Source of the DNA: Anaerolineaceae bacterium UBA3924
GTDB taxonomy: Bacteria > Chloroflexota > Anaerolineae > Anaerolineales > Anaerolineaceae
Direction of reading: 5' to 3'
Assembly: GCA_002385985.1 (NCBI GenBank)
Contig: DGEO01000031.1
Coordinates: 2,495-17,603, forward strand
Length of the DNA stretch: 15,109 nucleotides
The notes beneath the pieces are model-generated. The model was not told the DNA's origin. It did no database searches and saw only the letters and a list, made by a program, of their open reading frames with translations. Each line of letters begins with the position of its first letter. Positions within the stretch are counted from its first letter, which is position 1. The position numbers and the translations under genes are program-made. Below, in pieces: positions 9,139 through 15,109 of this stretch.

Positions 9139-9615
9139 CTAGATGGCGATGTCTTCCGCCGCGGCGGGCAGCTCGTAGCCCATCTGGCGCAGTTTCTTCT
9201 TCAGATCGATGAGCGACTTGCGGCCGAAGCCCTCGACCTCGAGCAGGGCGGCTTCGCCCTGGCTCAGGCGCTCCAGCACCTGGCCGACAGTGGTCAGGCC
9301 GGCTTTGGTTAGCGCGTCGGTCGGGCGGGTGCCCAGGCCCAGGCTGTCGATGGTGCGCTCGGTGGAGACGCGCTCCGCCTCGCGGGAGCGTTCCTTCTCC
9401 ACGAAGTCCTGGCGAGCCTGCAGGCGCTTGTAGAAGCGATCAACCTGGCCCTCCATATCCAGCATGCGCTGCTGCTGGCCGGTGTAGAAGGGATGGCACT
9501 TCGAGCATACCTCGGTGCGGATTTCCTTTTTCGTGGAACCGGTCGTCCAGGTATTGCCGCAGGCGCAAATCACCTTCGCATCCGGGTAGTACGTGGGATG
9601 AATATTCGGTTTCAT
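9139..9615 (-). CDS. rpmE: Ribosomal protein L31 fused to an RNA polymerase alpha-CTD-like domain
   Basis: The 158-residue product has two modules in one uninterrupted frame. Residues 1-68 are L31, a large-subunit protein that bridges to the small subunit: it has the zinc ligands Cys17, Cys19, Cys37 and Cys40, HPFYTG (41-46) and the family ending VDRFYKR. L31 is normally 65-85 residues. After a charged linker (69-87), residues 88-150 read as the helix-hairpin-helix alpha-CTD of RNA polymerase: IDSLGLGTR (89-97), DALTKAGL (100-107), then EGFGRKSLIDLKKKL (128-142). By eye, Arg97, Gly131, Lys133 and Ser134 align with E. coli alpha R265, G296, K298 and S299, the UP-element DNA contacts. The start has GGAGG (9630-9626) ten bases upstream. 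It is the last gene of the L21-L27 operon. The L31 call is near certain; the alpha-CTD identity is a strong homology reading, its function inferred. Confidence 0.93.
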   Translation of the reverse strand: MKPNIHPTYYPDAKVICACGNTWTTGSTKKEIRTEVCSKCHPFYTGQQQRMLDMEGQVDRFYKRLQARQDFVEKERSREAERVSTERTIDSLGLGTRPTDALTKAGLTTVGQVLERLSQGEAALLEVEGFGRKSLIDLKKKLRQMGYELPAAAEDIAI

Positions 9616-9634
9616 GGATTTATTGCCTCCGTTC

Positions 9635-9677
9635 CGCTTCCGTCAGCCCATCTCCTCCGGCAGACGGTGCGGAAGCG
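9635..9677 (-). promoter_or_regulatory. Hairpin just before rpmE, possible L31 leader
   Basis: In the 83-base rpmA-rpmE gap an 8-bp perfect stem (9677-9670 with 9642-9635, CGCTTCCG/CGGAAGCG) encloses a 27-base region with further pairing options. It ends five bases before the rpmE ribosome binding site. L31 genes in several phyla have autoregulatory leader RNAs, so this could be one. It is not matched here to any known family. Confidence 0.4.
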
Positions 9678-9698
9678 TACTAATGTGCGTCCTGATAT

Positions 9699-9959
9699 TT
9701 ACTCGACGATCGGATCGACACTGACCATCTTGCGGCCGCCAGGGAGGGTCTTGTAGACCACGATCCCGTCGGTCTTCGCATACAGGGTGTCATCACTGCC
9801 CAGGCCAACGTTCATACCGGGCTTGATGCGGGTTCCGCGCTGGCGAACCAGGATGTTCCCTGCCAGAACGCGCTGACCGGCATAGATTTTGACACCCAGA
9901 CGCTGAGCGTTGCTATCTCGTCCATTGCGGCTGGAACCGCCACCTTTTTTGTGTGCCAT
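9699..9959 (-). CDS. rpmA: 50S ribosomal protein L27
   Basis: The 86-residue product is L27, whose N-terminal tail reaches the peptidyl transferase centre. It begins MAHKKGGGSSRNGRDS, the standard N-terminus without the cleavable extension found in Firmicutes, and continues with RLGVKIYAGQ and ILVRQRGT, all typical. The ATG at 9959 lies 5 bases after the rplU stop, and its ribosome binding site GGAG (9971-9968) overlaps the end of rplU, which suggests coupled translation. Position between L21 and a third gene is the common bacterial order rplU-rpmA, here with L31 added instead of obg. Confidence 0.98.
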   Translation of the reverse strand: MAHKKGGGSSRNGRDSNAQRLGVKIYAGQRVLAGNILVRQRGTRIKPGMNVGLGSDDTLYAKTDGIVVYKTLPGGRKMVSVDPIVE

Positions 9960-9964
9960 TATTC

Positions 9965-10282
9965 TTACTCCAAATCAATCGAATCGATGAACAGGCGAGT
10001 GTACATCTGCCGGTGACCGGTCTTGACGCGATAGCGTTTCTTGGGGCGGTAGCGGAAGACGATGATTTTCGGGCCCTTGAAGTGATCCTGCACCCGGGCG
10101 CTCACCTTTGCGCCCTTCACCACGGGCGTGCCAACGGTCACCTTGTCCTCATCCACCACCAGCAGAACGTTGTCGATGGCGATCTTCTCGCCCTTTTCTG
10201 CTGCCAGCAGATCCACCTCAATGGTGGACCCTTCCACGGCGCGGTACTGCTTTCCGCCGCTTTCGACAATTGCGTATTTCAT
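9965..10282 (-). CDS. rplU: 50S ribosomal protein L21
   Basis: The 105-residue protein is L21, which binds 23S rRNA together with L20. It starts MKYAIVESGGKQYRA, the family N-terminus, and ends with FRYRPKKRYRVKTGHRQ, the basic RNA-binding signature, followed by LFIDSIDL. The open frame extends 50 codons upstream to 10432, but that segment is the untranslated leader: the promoter lies in it, and the ATG at 10282 has GGAGC (10294-10290). First gene of the rplU-rpmA-rpmE operon, driven by a consensus promoter overlapping the end of selB. Confidence 0.98.
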   Translation of the reverse strand: MKYAIVESGGKQYRAVEGSTIEVDLLAAEKGEKIAIDNVLLVVDEDKVTVGTPVVKGAKVSARVQDHFKGPKIIVFRYRPKKRYRVKTGHRQMYTRLFIDSIDLE

Positions 10283-10397
10283 GTTCAGAGCTCCAATCTT
10301 CACTTCGCCGCAGTCAAAGCGCCTGACGTAGCGCGCCCCGCTGCGGGGAAGTTGGGTTACAAGATGAGACCCCGGTGCTTCAGCCGGGGGAAAAGCA
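10283..10397 (-). promoter_or_regulatory. Structured rplU (L21) mRNA leader
   Basis: About 115 bases lie between the predicted start of transcription and the rplU ATG. The leader can form a 6-bp CCCCGG/CCGGGG stem (10370-10375 with 10384-10389), a 5-bp CCCCG/CGGGG stem with 3-base loop (10336-10340 with 10344-10348) and a small GCGC stem (10319-10322 with 10331-10334). Leaders before rplU are known autoregulatory elements in other bacteria. No match to a named family was established. Confidence 0.45.
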
Positions 10398-10403
10398 GGC
10401 TGT

Positions 10404-10432
10404 ATTATACAGGCTGACGGGGTGAATGTCAA
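10404..10432 (-). promoter_or_regulatory. Consensus sigma-70 promoter of the rplU operon
   Basis: On the minus strand TTGACA (10432-10427) and TATAAT (10409-10404) are both perfect and exactly 17 bases apart. The TGA inside TTGACA is the selB stop codon (10431-10429). This is the strongest promoter in the window, as expected for ribosomal protein genes. Confidence 0.92.
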
Positions 10433-12339
10433 TGATTCGCCGGGCGATTTGCCAGCCGGCGGGCGTCCTCGACGCGCACCGTCACCCCGGTCTGGTCCAG
10501 ATACTCGAGGAAACCCAGGGCATAGCGCCGGCTGGTCTGGAAGCGATCGCGGAACTCGGCCACGGTCAGCGTTTCATGCGCCTGCAGATGCTCCCTGACA
10601 AAAGCCAGCATCGCGTCGAAGTCCTCCCGTCTGAAGACCACCTCTGGCGACACCTGCAGCAGGATGCCCTGGTCCAGCAGGTAAGCGGTGACCTCGTCGC
10701 CGACCTGGGCCTGGCACTCCTTGAGCGGCGGGGGAGAATAGGGTGACTGGCGGAACTGGTCCAGCAGGCGGTCGACAGCCGCGCGCTCCGCCGGGCTGAG
10801 CGCCGGGGTGAAACCGGGCAGCGACAGCGCGGACCCGTGCTCCGCCAGCGCGCCCTCTTCCACCCAGCGCTTGAGCAGCGACTGGAACTCGCGCCCGGCC
10901 AGCTTCAGGCGGCTTTTCAGGGCTTCTTTGGGCATCCCCCGGCGCAGCGGGTACTGCCGGTGGTAGCCGGTCACTTCATCCAGCGCCTTTTGCTGCAGCG
11001 CGCTGTATACACTCCTCGAAACCGCCAGACCGTTCAGGGCGGCAGGCAGCGATACATCCTCGAGCAGAACCAGCAGGCCAGCCTGCACCAGTTCCTCAAC
11101 CGCTGCAGCGGCCTGGTCACCATCCAGATGAGCGCGCTCCACCATATGTTTCAGCGCAGCCACCCCGCTGGTGGCAGCCGCCTGCAGCAGCAGATCGGAC
11201 GGAGCTCCCTGGCTCAATGACTGGAGCCGCTCGATCACCTCGGAGGCAAAGCGCCTGTGACGCCGCGCCGGCGCCGGGTCGACCACCACGCCTCCGCCCA
11301 GCGTCTCCCCCGGTGACGGCCGGCGGAGAATATAGCGGTCGCCGCGGACAGCCACAACCGGCTCAGTCAGCTCCAGCTGCAGCCAGCCTTCCTCGCCAGG
11401 CGCGATCTGCTCGGCGCCCAGTACCCGCACCCGGGCAAGCACTTCCGACGCGCCCAGGAACAGCTTCACCTCCTGATTGTGGCGCACCGGCTGGCTGGCC
11501 GCGAGGAGCAGGCGAAAGGCCACATCCAGGCGGTTGGTTGCCTGATAATGCCCCACCCTGGTGAGCACCTGCCCGCGGGTAATTTCGCTCACATCTACAC
11601 CGGTCAGGTTGACCGCCACCCGGTTCCCCGGCTGGATGTGGTCCACCTTTTTCTTGTGCGACTGCAGCCCGCGGATGCGCGCCCGGCGGTTCCCGGGCAA
11701 GATTTCAACTTCGTCACCAACCTTCAGCTGGCCGTCGCTCAGCGTGCCGGTCACCACTGTGCCGAAGCCGGCGATGGTGAACACCCGATCGATGGGCAGG
11801 CGCGGGCGGCCCAGGTCCGGCCGGGTGGGCTGCGAGGTCAGGCAGTCGGCCAGCGCGTGCCTCAAATCCTCAATCCCCGCGCCTGTGCGAGCCGACACGC
11901 GCACCACCGGCGCGCCCTCCAGCACCGTCCCGGCGACCTGGTCCAGAATATCCGCTTCCACCAGGTCCAACCAGTCCGGGTCGTCCACCAGATCCACCTT
12001 GGTCAGCGCGATCACGCCCTGTTTGACCTGAAGAATGTCCAGAATGGCCAGATGCTCGCGAGTCTGCGGCATCACACCTTCATCAGCGGCGACCACGAAC
12101 AGGGCAGCGTCAATGCCCCCCACCCCCGCCAGCATGTTGTCGATGAAGTCACGGTGACCGGGCACGTCGACCACGCCCACCGGCTGGCCGCCTGGCAAAG
12201 TAAACCAGGCGAAGCCGAGCTCGATGGTCATCTCGCGCTCCTGCTCCTCTTTCAACCGGTCAGGATGCATCCCGGTCAGCGCGGTCACCAGGGACGACTT
12301 GCCGTGGTCCACGTGACCGGCCGTGCCAATCACCCACAT
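10429..12339 (-). CDS. selB: Selenocysteine-specific translation elongation factor SelB
   Basis: SelB is the GTPase that carries Sec-tRNA to UGA codons marked by a SECIS hairpin. The 636-residue protein has the GTP-binding motifs GHVDHGKS (8-15), switch I Thr38, DVPGHRD (58-64), TKVD (113-116) and SA (149-150). EF-Tu-like domains 2 and 3 follow at about 175-355. The C-terminal part holds the winged helices, the last at about 575-630 (FRDRFQTSRRYALGFLEYLD), which binds SECIS RNA in SelB. This tail separates it from EF-Tu and IF2. Switch I reads REMTIE where most members have RG(I/M/L)T, a Gly-to-Glu change next to the conserved Thr. The gene starts 3 bases after the coiled-coil gene, whose end supplies its ribosome binding site. 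No selA, selC or selD is in the window, and no in-frame UGA was noticed in the neighbours. Confidence 0.94.
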   Translation of the reverse strand: MWVIGTAGHVDHGKSSLVTALTGMHPDRLKEEQEREMTIELGFAWFTLPGGQPVGVVDVPGHRDFIDNMLAGVGGIDAALFVVAADEGVMPQTREHLAILDILQVKQGVIALTKVDLVDDPDWLDLVEADILDQVAGTVLEGAPVVRVSARTGAGIEDLRHALADCLTSQPTRPDLGRPRLPIDRVFTIAGFGTVVTGTLSDGQLKVGDEVEILPGNRRARIRGLQSHKKKVDHIQPGNRVAVNLTGVDVSEITRGQVLTRVGHYQATNRLDVAFRLLLAASQPVRHNQEVKLFLGASEVLARVRVLGAEQIAPGEEGWLQLELTEPVVAVRGDRYILRRPSPGETLGGGVVVDPAPARRHRRFASEVIERLQSLSQGAPSDLLLQAAATSGVAALKHMVERAHLDGDQAAAAVEELVQAGLLVLLEDVSLPAALNGLAVSRSVYSALQQKALDEVTGYHRQYPLRRGMPKEALKSRLKLAGREFQSLLKRWVEEGALAEHGSALSLPGFTPALSPAERAAVDRLLDQFRQSPYSPPPLKECQAQVGDEVTAYLLDQGILLQVSPEVVFRREDFDAMLAFVREHLQAHETLTVAEFRDRFQTSRRYALGFLEYLDQTGVTVRVEDARRLANRPANH

Positions 12340-12342
12340 GCC

Positions 12343-13521
12343 TTACCTCGCGCGGGGTCCGGTCTCTTCGAAAGCTTCCATCCAGCTGCGGCTCAGCGCC
12401 AGCAGGGCCTGCAGCCGTTTCTGCGTCTCCGTCTGGATCTCGGTGATCAGGTCACGGGCTTCCTGGGTGATGTCCTCCAGCATGACGATGCGCTCTTCCA
12501 GCTTGGCGAAGGCGCGCGAGAGTTCCTTGTCTCGCTCGTCGTGCGCCAGAGTGTAGTTGGTCCAGCGCTTCTGGTCGTCGGCCTTGAAGGTCACCCATTC
12601 CTGCCGGAAGCGGTCCTCCACCAGGCGCTGCAGCTCGGTGATCTCGTTGATGCGCCGTTCGAAGCGCTCGGTGATCTCATCAAAGGCCTCCTGCGCCCGG
12701 CGCACCTGGCGGTGCGTGGCGTCGAGCATCTGCAGCTGTGCGTCCAGGTCCACGGCTTGCTTCTCGATCATCTCAAAGCGGGTCTGCCATTCCTTCCAGG
12801 TGCGCTCGCGGTCGACCGCCTGGAGAGTCATCTTGTCGATAAAAACGGCCTGGGCCTGGCGGCGTTCACTCTCGGCCGCCTGCAGGTCGTTGATGCGCGC
12901 CTCCAGCTTACGCACGATATCAGTCACCACATCCGACTTGCCGCGCTGCTCTTCAATGCGCTTGCGGAAGGCGGCGATTTCGGACTGCACGTCAGCCAGG
13001 CGCTTGGATTCCTGCCGCTGCGATTCCTCCATTACCTTCAGCGCGCGGCGGTACTCGTCGTCCGAGCGGCGGTAATCGGTGATCTTCTTGTTCACCTCTT
13101 CGATCAGGCGCGCCAGGCGGAAATCCTCCTCCATGCGGGCCTGCAGGCTGCGGCGCAGTTCGGGGATGGCGTCCAAACCGTGGCGCACCTCGGCGATGGA
13201 TTTCTGCACCTGCTCCAGGTCGGCCGCGCGGGCCTTTTCCGCCTCGCGCATCTGTTCGATGCGCTGCCGGTCGACAGCTTCCACTGCCCGGGTGAGGTCT
13301 ACTCGCAGCTGGACAATACTGGCCTCCACCTGCTCGAAACGGGCCAGAGAGGCCTTCATCCGGGCCAGGTCTGCGGTCAGTTCGCTGGTTTCTTCTTTCA
13401 GTCCCGGAAGGCTCTCTTCGAGTACCGATAATCTCTCTTCCAGGGTCGCAATGGTCAGTTTGTCCTTGCGGCGTTCGTTGTCAAGCCACTCCAGACGTTG
13501 GGTAATCTGTTCCAGATCCAT
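12343..13521 (-). CDS. Long coiled-coil protein of unknown function
   Basis: The 392-residue product is almost entirely charged helical sequence with heptad-like spacing of Leu/Ile/Val from the N-terminus (LEERLSVLEESLPGLKEE, 27-44) to about residue 375. It is rich in Glu, Arg, Gln and Lys and has no Cys. There is no signal peptide, membrane segment or enzymatic motif, so it is probably a cytoplasmic rod. Generic similarity to SMC, myosin or chemoreceptor-like proteins is expected from composition and means little. The ATG at 13521 has GAGGA (13535-13531) and a close extended -10 promoter. The stop is three bases before the selB start, so the two genes form one transcript. Whether it works with SelB is unknown. 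The long plus-strand open frame opposite this gene is an artefact of its codon pattern. Confidence 0.85.
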   Translation of the reverse strand: MDLEQITQRLEWLDNERRKDKLTIATLEERLSVLEESLPGLKEETSELTADLARMKASLARFEQVEASIVQLRVDLTRAVEAVDRQRIEQMREAEKARAADLEQVQKSIAEVRHGLDAIPELRRSLQARMEEDFRLARLIEEVNKKITDYRRSDDEYRRALKVMEESQRQESKRLADVQSEIAAFRKRIEEQRGKSDVVTDIVRKLEARINDLQAAESERRQAQAVFIDKMTLQAVDRERTWKEWQTRFEMIEKQAVDLDAQLQMLDATHRQVRRAQEAFDEITERFERRINEITELQRLVEDRFRQEWVTFKADDQKRWTNYTLAHDERDKELSRAFAKLEERIVMLEDITQEARDLITEIQTETQKRLQALLALSRSWMEAFEETGPRAR

Positions 13522-13554
13522 GGAGTATGGTCCTCATTACGGGGAGATTGATTC

Positions 13555-13563
13555 ATTATACCA
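13555..13563 (-). promoter_or_regulatory. Extended -10 promoter of the coiled-coil/selB operon
   Basis: The minus strand reads TGGTATAAT, a perfect TATAAT (13560-13555) with the TG extension. No -35 match is found at normal spacing. Transcription would start near 13548, 27 bases before the ATG. No terminator is visible between the upstream membrane gene and this promoter. Confidence 0.65.
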
Positions 13564-13601
13564 TTCGCTACACGCACGAAGCCGCAGCGAGACAGGCAGG
13601 G

Positions 13602-14996
13602 TCATCTCAGGTTGGGGAAGGCCAGTAGCACCTGCAGCAGACCGCGCAGCATCGGGCCGGGCAGCAGGCCGATCAGCACCAGGCACAGCGTCCCGGCCAA
13701 CAGCATCAGCCGCTCCAGGTCGCCTTCGGCTTCCGCCTCCCCGCCGGAGCCACCAACGATGAAAGCCGCCAGCATGCGGAACCCGGCCAGCAGGAAACCG
13801 GCTGTGCTGGCCAGCACGGCGAACACCAAGTTGACGTTCTGCCCGGCGAGCAGCTCATACAGCCCCTGGCGGACCGGGAAGCTGCCCAGCAGCGGCAGCC
13901 CGCCGAACGAGAACACCGCAAGCACCAGCACCCCCGCCGATACGGGGAACCGCCGGGCCAGCCCCTGCAGGTCGGGCAGGTCCAGTCTAACGTTCCGGTT
14001 GGTCAGGATACCCATGCCCAGGGCGAACAGCGCCAGGGTCATCAGCCGCGGAAGCAGGCCCGTGGCGAAGATCTCCATCCCCGCCTGGCTGCGCAGGCTC
14101 ATTGCCAGCAGGGCAAACCCGTTCTCGGCGATCAGTACGTGCCCGAACAGGCGCTGCAGTTTGCGTGAAAAGGCAGCCGACACCCCGGCGACAACCACCA
14201 TCACCGCGCCGGCGATCTGCAGCACCTGGTACATCCCCGCGTTACCCCGCAGCCAGGTGAAGCCGTTGATGAAGTCCGCCATCATGAACAGCACCACGGT
14301 GGTCAGCATGGAAACCGCAAACCCGGCCAGATACGGGCGGCTTTCCTCAACCAGCAGCGGCACCCAGGTGTAGAAGGGGAATACCGCCAGCCAGAAAGAA
14401 AACCCCAGCCCGAGCAGCACGGAAGCCTGCCGGAAGAGAAGCTCGCGCTCCGGGATCACCTCGACGCTGCCCAGCATCCAGCCGGCCAGCAGCACAAAAG
14501 GCATGCCCAGGGACTGGAAGATCAGGTAGCGCAGCAGGCCGAAGCCCGGGCGGCGGTCCGGTTCGGCCAGCAGCGGGATGCTGACCAGCACCGCCATCTC
14601 AACCAGCAGCGCGGCGTACAGGAACGGCTCCACTGCCAGCGCGGCGACCAGCAGCGCGGTCATCATCAGCCCGAGCGGGTAGAAGCGTCCGGGCGCACGC
14701 AGCGCCAGCCCCCCGAAGAACCACAGCGCTGCCACCCCGTAGATCAGCGCCAGAAGGCCGCTGTCGCCCGCCAGAAAGACAAACCGGCGGCCAAACACCG
14801 TCAGCGTGGTGCCGATGGTCATCTGCAGCGGGCCGATGCCGAAAGCTTCCCCCGGCTGCAGGAAAACAGCCGCCAGCGCGAGCGCTGCGCTCAGCCCGCC
14901 GCTGATCACCCCGGGCCAGGGATGCCGGTTACGCACCAGCAGCAATGCAGCCCCGGCCAGGCCAGGCAGCAGAACCCAGAGAATTGGCGCGCTCAT
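13602..14996 (-). CDS. Complex I / Mrp antiporter-like membrane subunit (NuoL/M/N-MrpD family), divergent
   Basis: This 464-residue, very hydrophobic protein has roughly 12-14 predicted membrane helices and the general pattern of the proton-antiporter M family, whose members form ion channels in respiratory Complex I, membrane-bound hydrogenases and Mrp antiporters. The conserved helix-5 Glu is probably Glu133 in LLVEMAVL (130-137). The helix-7 motif, usually K-x4-PFHxWLPD, reads FWLAVFPFYTWVP (201-213): the Lys is replaced by Trp202 and the His by Tyr209. KLQRLFGHVLIAENG corresponds to the usual LKRLLAYSS segment. Ion pumping may therefore be altered or lost. The start is supported by AGGAGG (15001-15006) and by an ATGA overlap with the preceding membrane gene, so they share an operon. 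Which complex it belongs to cannot be told here. Confidence 0.82.
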   Translation of the reverse strand: MSAPILWVLLPGLAGAALLLVRNRHPWPGVISGGLSAALALAAVFLQPGEAFGIGPLQMTIGTTLTVFGRRFVFLAGDSGLLALIYGVAALWFFGGLALRAPGRFYPLGLMMTALLVAALAVEPFLYAALLVEMAVLVSIPLLAEPDRRPGFGLLRYLIFQSLGMPFVLLAGWMLGSVEVIPERELLFRQASVLLGLGFSFWLAVFPFYTWVPLLVEESRPYLAGFAVSMLTTVVLFMMADFINGFTWLRGNAGMYQVLQIAGAVMVVVAGVSAAFSRKLQRLFGHVLIAENGFALLAMSLRSQAGMEIFATGLLPRLMTLALFALGMGILTNRNVRLDLPDLQGLARRFPVSAGVLVLAVFSFGGLPLLGSFPVRQGLYELLAGQNVNLVFAVLASTAGFLLAGFRMLAAFIVGGSGGEAEAEGDLERLMLLAGTLCLVLIGLLPGPMLRGLLQVLLAFPNLR

Positions 14997-15109
14997 CCGG
15001 CCTCCTCGTGCCGAACCGGCAGCGACATCAGGTAGCTGCCCGCCACGGCCAGACCAGTTGTGATCATCGCCAGCAGGCCGGCCACCAGCACCGAGTCTTC
15101 CAGCGCCGC
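14993..15109 (-). CDS. C-terminal end of a membrane protein, cut by window edge
   Basis: The last 38 residues of an open frame enter from the right edge and end at TGA (14995-14993), overlapping the ATG of the next gene by four bases. The segment is one hydrophobic helix (about SVLVAGLLAMITTGLAVAG) followed by a short charged tail. In an operon with an antiporter-like subunit, this fits the end of a small NuoK/MrpC-like subunit or of another antiporter-like subunit, but too little is visible to decide. Confidence 0.6.
   Translation of the reverse strand, partial: AALEDSVLVAGLLAMITTGLAVAGSYLMSLPVRHEEAG

Noticed and set aside
9139..9615. The L31 tail as a frameshift or misassembly joining two genes
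   Set aside because: The frame is continuous with a single stop and a normal terminator behind it, the linker is charged and natural-looking, and the tail is a complete domain rather than a broken rpoA copy.
10370..10389. CCCCGG/CCGGGG hairpin as a selB terminator
   Set aside because: No U-run follows, and it lies downstream of the rplU promoter, so it would block the ribosomal operon; it is better read as part of the L21 leader.
10283..10432. A 50-residue N-terminal extension of L21
   Set aside because: The extension would begin in the -35 box, upstream of the predicted transcript start, and L21 proteins begin at MKYAIVESGG; the region is leader RNA.
11479..13431. A 650-codon open frame on the plus strand opposite the coiled-coil gene and the start of selB
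   Set aside because: It spans two well-supported minus-strand genes, has His/Gln/Val/Leu-rich composition typical of an antisense frame in high-GC DNA, and shows no domain or ribosome binding site.

Overview
The window comes from a bacterial chromosome of high GC content that is densely packed with mostly housekeeping genes. The gene content and protein style suggest an anaerobic Chloroflexota bacterium of the Anaerolineae type: a PPDK/pyruvate dehydrogenase pair, a SelB, an HD-domain CCA/poly(A) polymerase, and long conserved coiled-coil and zinc-ribbon proteins of unknown function. This placement is an impression from protein character, not from a database search. Eleven protein genes plus one partial gene run on the minus strand; two small genes run on the plus strand. 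No tRNA, rRNA, CRISPR array, insertion sequence or prophage was seen, and no gene-free stretch exceeds 300 bases.

Layout, left to right. (1) 1-1568, minus: pdhA followed by pdhB (pyruvate dehydrogenase E1 alpha and beta); pdhB is cut by the window edge. (2) 1799-4594, minus: ppdK, pyruvate phosphate dikinase, with its own promoter and a 15-bp hairpin behind it. (3) 4802-5551, plus: a stand-alone, degenerate receiver domain, then a small Cys-rich zinc-ribbon protein. (4) 5573-9004, minus: a tightly spaced operon tdk - hpt - cca - alpha/beta hydrolase (nucleoside salvage plus tRNA 3'-end maintenance). (5) 9139-10282, minus: the ribosomal operon rplU (L21) - rpmA (L27) - rpmE (L31), starting at a perfect TTGACA-17-TATAAT promoter and ending at a strong intrinsic terminator. 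(6) 10429-13521, minus: a long coiled-coil protein translationally coupled to selB. (7) 13602-15109, minus: two membrane proteins with a 4-base stop/start overlap, one a Complex I/Mrp antiporter-like subunit, the other cut by the window edge.

The most unusual item is rpmE. A complete, Zn-type L31 is fused in frame to a C-terminal domain that reads as the RNA polymerase alpha-subunit C-terminal domain (alpha-CTD). Residues aligning with the UP-element DNA contacts of E. coli alpha-CTD (R265, G296, K298, S299) are retained. A ribosomal protein carrying an RNA polymerase DNA/protein-interaction module could tie ribosomes to transcription or to DNA, or could serve as an autoregulator. Other points worth a look are the coiled-coil gene coupled to selB, the antiporter-like subunit that lacks its channel lysine, the zinc-ribbon protein with a phage-head-like CPxC/CRC motif, and a recurring promoter style (extended -10 TGnTATAAT, poor -35).
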